64,000 nt of DNA from Cupriavidus sp. WKF15 (GTDB lineage Bacteria; Pseudomonadota; Gammaproteobacteria; Burkholderiales; Burkholderiaceae). Location: contig NZ_CP119573.1 of assembly GCF_029278605.1 (NCBI RefSeq), forward strand, positions 620,001 through 684,000. The letters run 5' to 3'. How positions within the stretch are numbered: the stretch's first letter is position 1; each line of letters begins with the position of its first letter. The notes under the pieces were generated by a model, which searched no databases, was not told where the DNA came from, and worked only from the letters and a program-made list of their open reading frames with translations. Position numbers and translations under genes: made by a program. Positions 59,152 to 64,000 of the stretch are shown here, one piece after another.

Positions 59152-59619
59152 GTGCCCTTCATCCTGCTCGGCCTCGCCCTCATTGGTGCCCTGATCTACG
59201 GCTATGTCCGTCTCTACCATGCCGTCGCCGCCGCGTTCGGCGCCCTTGCCGGAGCCGGCGCCGTCGCGCTCGGCGTAGCGCTGCTGGCCGCACTGGTCGC
59301 CGACGGCGTGCGGCGCTGGCGTGCCGTCCATGGCGTGCGCATCGGCGGCGAGCGCATCCTGTCGCTCGATGGCGCCTGGGGCAGCCTGCGCGTCGATGCG
59401 GAGCGCAAGCTCGGCACGGTGGCAGTGGGCGAGGCCCAATCGCGCTTCATCTTCGCGGACATCGCCGGCGCCGAGCCGGTCGCGGATGCGGGCGCCTGGG
59501 CGTTGGCCCTGCGGCTCGAGCACAATGCCCGGCCGCTTTGGCAAATCCCCATGCCCACGCGCACCCGCGCGCGGCGCTGGGCCAAGATCCTCGCGCTCGC
59601 GGCGCAGCAGAAGCTCTGA
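59152..59619 (+). CDS. Hypothetical membrane protein
   Basis: This 155-residue protein begins with two adjacent hydrophobic helices (FILLGLALIGALIYGYVRLY and GALAGAGAVALGVALLAALVA), followed by a soluble part with short beta strands (VRIGGERILSLDGAWGSLRVD, then LRLEHNARPLWQIPM). I start at the GTG at 59152; a longer frame from 59110 has a less likely Arg-rich N-terminus. Its neighbours (hpnJ and an IclR regulator) give no clear link. No family is recognised. Confidence 0.65.
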   Translation: MPFILLGLALIGALIYGYVRLYHAVAAAFGALAGAGAVALGVALLAALVADGVRRWRAVHGVRIGGERILSLDGAWGSLRVDAERKLGTVAVGEAQSRFIFADIAGAEPVADAGAWALALRLEHNARPLWQIPMPTRTRARRWAKILALAAQQKL

Positions 59620-59735
59620 CGAAAGCGGGCCCGGCTGGCCCATGGCGGCGCCCCGCGCCCCATTCCCGCAAAACCGCTGGCCTGCGGCGCCGACTCCGTT
59701 TAAGATTGCGCGATTATCGAACAAAGCAAGACACA

Positions 59736-60584
59736 ATGGAGACTACCCGCCCCCTCGGCATCGGCCAGGCCCAGGCCGATACGGTCCGCGTTGCCCGCCC
59801 CCAGTCCGACCTGCTCGGCAGTTTCTCCGGCGACCCGAACTTCATGCTGTCGCTCGCGCGCGGCCTGACCGTGCTGGAAGCGTTTTCCGAGCGCAAGCGC
59901 CCGCTGACGATCTCGCAGGTGGCGCAGCGCACGCAGCTGTCGCGCGCGTCGGTGCGCCGCTGCCTGTACACGCTCGAGCAGCTCGGCTACGTGAGCCAGC
60001 AGGACGGGCAGTTCGCGCTGCGCCCGCGCGTGCTGCACCTGGGGCATGCGTATTTCTCGTCGACGTCGATGGTGTCGCTGTCGCAGCCGATCCTCGACAA
60101 CCTGAGCGCGCGCATCCACGAAACCTGCACGCTGGCCATCCTGGACGGCACCGACATCCTGTACCTGGTGCGCTCGGAAGTGCAGCGCGTGGTCAACTAT
60201 TCGCTCGGCATGGGCAGCCGGCTGCCGGCCTATTGCACGTCCAACGGGCGCCTGCTGCTCGCGCACCAGCCGGCGTCGGTGCTCGACGGCTTCTTCGAGC
60301 ATGCGGAACTGCGGCCGCGCACGCTGCAGACCAAGGTGTCGCGCCAGGAACTGGAGAGCTGCTTCGAGCGCGCCCGGGAACTGGACTACGTGATCGTCGA
60401 TGAAGAGCTGGAACCGGGCCTGCGCGCAATCGCGGTGCCGGTGCGGTCGGCCGCCGGCATCGTGCTGGCAGGCATCAGCGTAAGCGTGCGCGCCGCCAAG
60501 GTGACGGAGGCCGAGATGGTGACGCGCCTGCTGCCGCCGATGCGCGAAGCCGCCGCGGCCATCGGGCGGCTCATTACGTCGTGA
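59736..60584 (+). CDS. IclR-family regulator (PcaR/PobR-like)
   Basis: This is a 282-residue regulator with an IclR winged helix at about 35-95 (FMLSLARGLTVLEAFSERKRP, then LTISQVAQRTQLSRASVRRCL) and a C-terminal GAF-like effector domain (about 100-275). LGYVSQQDGQFALRPRVLHLG and PAYCTSNGRLLLA are typical of the PcaR/PcaU/PobR subgroup, which controls beta-ketoadipate or 4-hydroxybenzoate genes. No pca or pob structural gene is next to it in the window. The start at 59736 has GCAAGACACA as a poor site. Confidence 0.9.
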   Translation: METTRPLGIGQAQADTVRVARPQSDLLGSFSGDPNFMLSLARGLTVLEAFSERKRPLTISQVAQRTQLSRASVRRCLYTLEQLGYVSQQDGQFALRPRVLHLGHAYFSSTSMVSLSQPILDNLSARIHETCTLAILDGTDILYLVRSEVQRVVNYSLGMGSRLPAYCTSNGRLLLAHQPASVLDGFFEHAELRPRTLQTKVSRQELESCFERARELDYVIVDEELEPGLRAIAVPVRSAAGIVLAGISVSVRAAKVTEAEMVTRLLPPMREAAAAIGRLITS

Positions 60585-60595
60585 TTACGTCCTGA

Positions 60596-60697
60596 TCACG
60601 GCGTGAACAGCCGGGCCGGGCTCGGCATGGCCTCGGTCAGGCCGAAATCCGCGATGCGCTGCGGCAGCGGCCGGCCCTGCGCGCAAACCGTGGCGCC
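60596..60697 (-). pseudogene. In-frame coding-like remnant downstream of ycgR
   Basis: Directly after the ycgR stop, the same frame continues as GATVCAQGRPLPQRIADFGL then TEAMPSPARLFTP before the next stop. The codon use and amino-acid pattern look like a genuine protein C-terminus, but there is no start. It may be the last part of a lost gene or, less likely, a readthrough extension of YcgR. No family is assigned. Confidence 0.35.
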
Positions 60698-61480
60698 TCA
60701 GCCGCGGTGCGCAAGCTCCAGCGAGAACACCAGCCGCTGCAGGAAGTTCTCCATGCGGCCGTCCGGGTTCACGAAGGCGCAGCCGTAATGATGGATGGCG
60801 CTGTCGTCGTTGCCGACCAGCCAGTGCCCGACGACCTGGAGGTCGATGTCGACCTTGCCCAGCTCGCGGAAGTCCAGCCGGCAGCGGCTCACCATGGTGC
60901 CGACCGGCAGCCGGTCCTCGCCCACGGTCTTGGAGCGCAGGCCCACGCCAGAGAGCGACAGGTCGGCGACATCAAGGGCCAGCACGCTGTTGTCCGGGTT
61001 GCGGATTTCGCAGCGGTAGCCTTTGGTCACCAGCGTGCGGGCGCGGAAATGGCGGCGGCGCTGGAAATGGTAGAGCTTCTCGGGAAACTCCACGACGAAG
61101 GCAGGGCCCTCCTCGTAGCGTGTGGCCGCCGGGCGGCCGACCATGAAGTTGACCGGCACGCCGCGCAACAGGCCCGAGAACGCGTTCTCGTCCGAGGTCA
61201 TCAGCGCCTGGCGCTCGGCATCGGCATTGCACCAGTCGAAGATGAAGGTGCGGCTGACCGGATCGATGTGCAGGACCGAGGTCACGAACTGATGGCCGGT
61301 GCGCGTGCGCACCGTGATCAGGCACTTCTGCCAGGACAGGTCGCGCAGCACCGTGCCAATCTGCGAGGTGTGGGTCAGGCGGTAGCGCTCGTCGGGCTGC
61401 GCCGCGCCCGCCTGCGCATCGATTTCGTCTTGCGCGCCGGAACCGGCTTGGGTGGACTCGGAAGAATCTTGGAGGCTCAT
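60698..61480 (-). CDS. ycgR: Flagellar brake protein YcgR
   Basis: This is a 260-residue c-di-GMP effector. The N-terminal YcgR domain (about 35-140, with LRDLSWQKCLITVRTRTG and AFSGLLRGVPVNFMVGRP) precedes a PilZ domain (about 140-255) with both binding motifs: RRRHFRAR near 142 and DLSLSGVGL near 170. YcgR slows flagella by contacting the motor when c-di-GMP is high. I chose the ATG at 61480; another is five codons upstream. With the PilZ-bearing synthase at 21893, this gives the window two c-di-GMP outputs with opposite sense: less swimming and more polymer. Confidence 0.93.
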   Translation of the reverse strand: MSLQDSSESTQAGSGAQDEIDAQAGAAQPDERYRLTHTSQIGTVLRDLSWQKCLITVRTRTGHQFVTSVLHIDPVSRTFIFDWCNADAERQALMTSDENAFSGLLRGVPVNFMVGRPAATRYEEGPAFVVEFPEKLYHFQRRRHFRARTLVTKGYRCEIRNPDNSVLALDVADLSLSGVGLRSKTVGEDRLPVGTMVSRCRLDFRELGKVDIDLQVVGHWLVGNDDSAIHHYGCAFVNPDGRMENFLQRLVFSLELAHRG

Positions 61481-61693
61481 GAAATCACGCAACATCAGAA
61501 TGGCAGCGCCGCACGTGGCAAGGCAGGCGTCGCGGCAAGATCGGCTTGCGCCCGAGCGCCGCATATTAAGGGGACGCTGCATTCGACGGCAAGACTCATG
61601 GCATGGGCTTCGGCATTCTGTGGCAAAACTTGAGCACAGACTTTTGAGGGGTAGCGTTCGCGCCGCTTTCGCGCTGCGGCGGGCGGATTCCGC

Positions 61694-62275
61694 TCACGCA
61701 GAAACGGGTACGCCAGGCACGATATAAGCGTCATCGGGGGCCGTGAGCGGCCACGCGCCTATCGCCGCATGCGTGGCACCGTGCCGGTCAAGGCGGCTCT
61801 CGAACAGGACGAAGCGCCGCGCCTGCCAGGACGGTACGGCAAGCTCGCGGTGCGCGGCGACCCAGTCGCGCAGCATGGCATCAGGGACCGTGGGGCGGCA
61901 CCGCGCGAGTGTCAGGTGTGCCCGGAACTGCCGCCGTTCGGGCGCGATGCCCGCGGTCTGCAGGGCATCGGTCATGGCCGCATAGAGCGCGTCAAGCGCG
62001 GGACAGGGCGCAAGGCCGGCCCACAGCACGCTGCCCTGCTGACCGCGGAAGCGCCCGGCACCGGCTACGCGCATCGAGAAATCCGCTGCGTGCACCGTGC
62101 CGAGCGCGGCGGTAATGCGCTCGGTCTGCCCAGCCTCGCATTCGCCCAGGAAGCGCAAGGTCAGGTGCACCTGCGCCACGGGCGTGGGGCGGATACCGCT
62201 TGCCGCCGGGACGAGCCCGACCAGATGCGCCGCCACCGGCGGCGGCGTTTCCACGGCGATGAACAGGCGGGCCAC
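61694..62275 (-). CDS. thpR: RNA 2',3'-cyclic phosphodiesterase (2H family)
   Basis: This 193-residue 2H-phosphoesterase has two HxTx motifs: HLTLRFL near residue 37 and HLTLARC near 122, spaced as in ThpR (LigT). The enzyme opens 2',3'-cyclic phosphates at RNA ends. It starts MARLFIAVETPPPVAAHLVG, typical of the family. It lies 18 bases after ogt. The length is normal. Confidence 0.92.
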   Translation of the reverse strand: MARLFIAVETPPPVAAHLVGLVPAASGIRPTPVAQVHLTLRFLGECEAGQTERITAALGTVHAADFSMRVAGAGRFRGQQGSVLWAGLAPCPALDALYAAMTDALQTAGIAPERRQFRAHLTLARCRPTVPDAMLRDWVAAHRELAVPSWQARRFVLFESRLDRHGATHAAIGAWPLTAPDDAYIVPGVPVSA

Positions 62276-62293
62276 GCCGGCTGCGCTGCCGCG

Positions 62294-62827
62294 CTAGGCG
62301 AGGGCGAGCGCCGACTGCTGCATGATCGGCAGGCGAGCCGCCGCAGCGTGGCTTTCGAGCCGCAGCAAGGCGCGCTTGCGGTCGGTACCGCCGGCATACC
62401 CGGTCAGGTCGCCGTCCGCGCCCAGCACGCGGTGGCATGGCACGATCACCGACAGCGGATTGCGCCCCACCGCGCCGCCGACTGCCCGCACGTGGCCATG
62501 CGGCAGTTCGAGCTGCCGCGTCAGCTGGCCGTAGGACACCGTCGCGCCGAACGGAATGGTGCGCAGCGCCTCCCACACACGTAGCTGGAAGGCGGTGCCA
62601 GCCGGGCGCATCGGCACCGAGAACGCTTCGAGCTTGCCGTCGAAGTAGGCCGCGATCTGCGCGGCCGTCTCGTCGAACACGCGCCCGGCGCTTGCGGGCG
62701 TTGCCCCGGGCTGCGCGTCGCGCGGATAGTACTTCTGCCCTTCGAAATAGACGCCCGTCAGGAAGCTGCCATCCGCGCGCAGCAGCATGGCCCCGAGCGG
62801 GCTGTCGATCAGGCGGTAGCTGGTCAT
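62294..62827 (-). CDS. ogt: Methylated-DNA--protein-cysteine methyltransferase
   Basis: This is a 177-residue O6-methylguanine-DNA methyltransferase. The active-site motif VIVPCHRVLG holds the acceptor Cys, and the DNA-binding helix region FGATVSYGQLTRQLELP and GRNPLSVIVP are present. The N-terminal domain is short, as in Ogt. It removes alkyl groups from DNA in one suicidal step. It overlaps the upstream Ada/AlkA-type gene by 4 bases (ATGA), so the two alkylation-repair proteins are co-translated. Confidence 0.94.
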   Translation of the reverse strand: MTSYRLIDSPLGAMLLRADGSFLTGVYFEGQKYYPRDAQPGATPASAGRVFDETAAQIAAYFDGKLEAFSVPMRPAGTAFQLRVWEALRTIPFGATVSYGQLTRQLELPHGHVRAVGGAVGRNPLSVIVPCHRVLGADGDLTGYAGGTDRKRALLRLESHAAAARLPIMQQSALALA

Positions 62828-64000
62828 GTCGTCACCTCGGTATCGGAATTGGCAGGAGTCATGTCCGCCAAAGGTATCACCGCGCCATCGCCCTGCGCTT
62901 TCATCGCTTCATAGCGATGCCACAGGTGGACGGCCGCGTACGCGCGCCATGGCGCCCATTGCGCGGTGCGTGCCTGCATGGCGCGTACGGTATTCACGCC
63001 GAGCACCTTGCGCAGCGCGTAGTCGGTACCCGGGAACGCGTCGGGCCACCCTAGCGCGCGCATGGCGACGTACTGCGCGGTCCAGTCGCCGATCCCGTCG
63101 ATCTCGCGCAGCACGGCCACGGTCTGTTCGGGCGCCGCGTGCGGCTCCAGCGGCAAGGCACCACTGGCGACCCGCTGCGCGAGCGCGCGCAGCGTGCGCG
63201 CCTTGCCCGGCGACACGCCTGCGCCGGCCAGGGCTGCATCGGACAGCGCGGCCAGCGCTGCGGCCGACGGAAAGCCATGCTGCAACGGCACGCACCCGCC
63301 GATGGGCATGGCCGGCGCCGGCAAGGCCTCTCCCGCCACCTGCGCCAGCCGTGCCAGGATGCGCCGTGCCTGCACCACAGGAATCACCTGGCCGATCACG
63401 GCGCGTACCGCGATCTCGAAGCCGTCGACACTGCCCGGCAGGCGCATGCCCGGCACGTCGCCAGCCAGCTCGCCAAGATGGCGGTCGACGATGTCGGGCC
63501 GGCAGCCCAGGTCGCACAGGCGCCGCACCTTGCCCAGGGTCTGCGGAATCACGCGCGCGAGCGAGGCCGACACGGTGACGCGCAGCACCATCCGCCCGGG
63601 CACATGGTCCAGCCGCAGCCAGCCGCGGTGCGCGACGCCGCCGCTTTCCACCGCGAGCGTGCGGGCATAGGCGCCATCGCGCACTTGTTCGATGCCATCC
63701 ACCGCGCGCACGGCCAGGAAACCCAGCAGCGCCTCCCACGCCAGCGGCGGCCGGTAGCCCAGCTCGAATACCAGCCGGTCGGCCACGCCTTCGGACGTGC
63801 GCTTGCGCAAGGCCATCGGCGTCAGGCCGTAGCGGGTGCGCAGCACGTCGTTGAAGCGCCGCACGCTGCCGAAACCCGCTGCCAGCGCCACTTCGGTCAC
63901 GGGCAGCACGGTGTCCGTCAACAGCCGCTTGGCCAGCAACAGGCGCTGCGTCTGCACGTACTCCAGCACCGACACGCCGAACTGCGCGGTGAACAGGCGG
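62824..64000 (-). CDS. Ada/AlkA-type protein (AraC HTH plus 3-methyladenine glycosylase), partial
   Basis: The gene runs off the right edge, so its 5' end is missing. The visible part begins RLFTAQFGVSVLEYVQTQRL and carries the second AraC-type helix-turn-helix (TVLPVTEVALAAGFGSVRRF), then an AlkA N-terminal domain, then a helix-hairpin-helix glycosylase domain. It includes LREIDGIGDWTAQYVAMRALG and the catalytic Asp in FPGTDYALRKVLG. This layout matches Ada-AlkA fusions, whose N-terminal zinc-binding methyl acceptor would lie outside the window. It overlaps ogt, forming an alkylation-damage operon with thpR downstream. Confidence 0.9.
   Translation of the reverse strand, partial: RLFTAQFGVSVLEYVQTQRLLLAKRLLTDTVLPVTEVALAAGFGSVRRFNDVLRTRYGLTPMALRKRTSEGVADRLVFELGYRPPLAWEALLGFLAVRAVDGIEQVRDGAYARTLAVESGGVAHRGWLRLDHVPGRMVLRVTVSASLARVIPQTLGKVRRLCDLGCRPDIVDRHLGELAGDVPGMRLPGSVDGFEIAVRAVIGQVIPVVQARRILARLAQVAGEALPAPAMPIGGCVPLQHGFPSAAALAALSDAALAGAGVSPGKARTLRALAQRVASGALPLEPHAAPEQTVAVLREIDGIGDWTAQYVAMRALGWPDAFPGTDYALRKVLGVNTVRAMQARTAQWAPWRAYAAVHLWHRYEAMKAQGDGAVIPLADMTPANSDTEVTT

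Noticed and set aside
60603-60788. A 61-residue rightward frame after the IclR gene
   Set aside because: It overlaps the end of ycgR on the other strand and lacks a ribosome site and protein-like pattern.

Overview
This is a high-GC, gene-dense chromosomal segment from a betaproteobacterium of the Burkholderiaceae, most likely Cupriavidus or a close relative. That placement is an inference from gene content: two Bug-type binding proteins, a Tat-exported high-potential iron-sulfur protein, split pntAA/pntAB/pntB, SlyX, YcgR, a PcaR/PobR-like IclR regulator, and large catabolic operons run by LysR, GntR and IclR regulators. No rRNA, tRNA or CRISPR array is visible. One complete IS256-family element is present.

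Layout. 1-7.4 kb: an alpha/beta hydrolase, a LysR regulator, and a convergent leftward operon with a TRAP transporter (DctP plus a fused DctQM), a secreted PPC/DUF296 protein, a YCII protein, a 2-keto-4-pentenoate hydratase-like enzyme and two paralogous small proteins; this looks like an uptake and catabolic unit of unknown substrate. 7.5-9.4 kb: an IS256-family element beside a hairpin and a GGGGGAA/TTCCCCC heptamer array. 9.5-18.6 kb: MFS transporter, ChrA, a chemoreceptor behind a good sigma-28 promoter, a GlsB-like protein, a divergent class A PBP and an aldo/keto reductase.

19.1-25.5 kb holds the most interesting system: a tight four-gene operon with an HlyD-like adaptor, a six-hairpin-glycosidase-like protein, a BcsA-like glycosyltransferase with an intact PilZ domain, and a NodT-type outer-membrane factor. 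Together they look like a c-di-GMP-gated exopolysaccharide machine that exports through a TolC-like channel.

25.6-38.5 kb is a mixed housekeeping and accessory stretch: a Tat-exported intradiol dioxygenase, a brnTA toxin-antitoxin locus whose toxin gene is frameshifted, HiPIP, argG, slyX, a DMT exporter behind a long dyad and beside a LysR remnant, a sirtuin, and a patatin-type two-domain outer-membrane protein. At 38.57-38.65 kb a TATAAT box, a hairpin with a CCCCCA loop and a rho-independent terminator together suggest a roughly 67-nt small RNA.

38.7-46.4 kb is a leftward block: an acyl-CoA-linked phosphotransferase/SDR pair, the transhydrogenase genes, a TauD-type dioxygenase, a quinone oxidoreductase and two related orphan proteins. 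46.6-57 kb is a rightward catabolic block: UxaA-type lyase subunits, a GntR regulator, an Ldh2-type dehydrogenase, a fused indolepyruvate ferredoxin oxidoreductase, two Bug proteins and an MHS-type permease. 57-64 kb contains a lone hpnJ (hopanoid cyclitol-ether radical SAM enzyme), an IclR regulator, the PilZ flagellar brake YcgR, and thpR, ogt and an Ada/AlkA-type gene that runs off the right edge.
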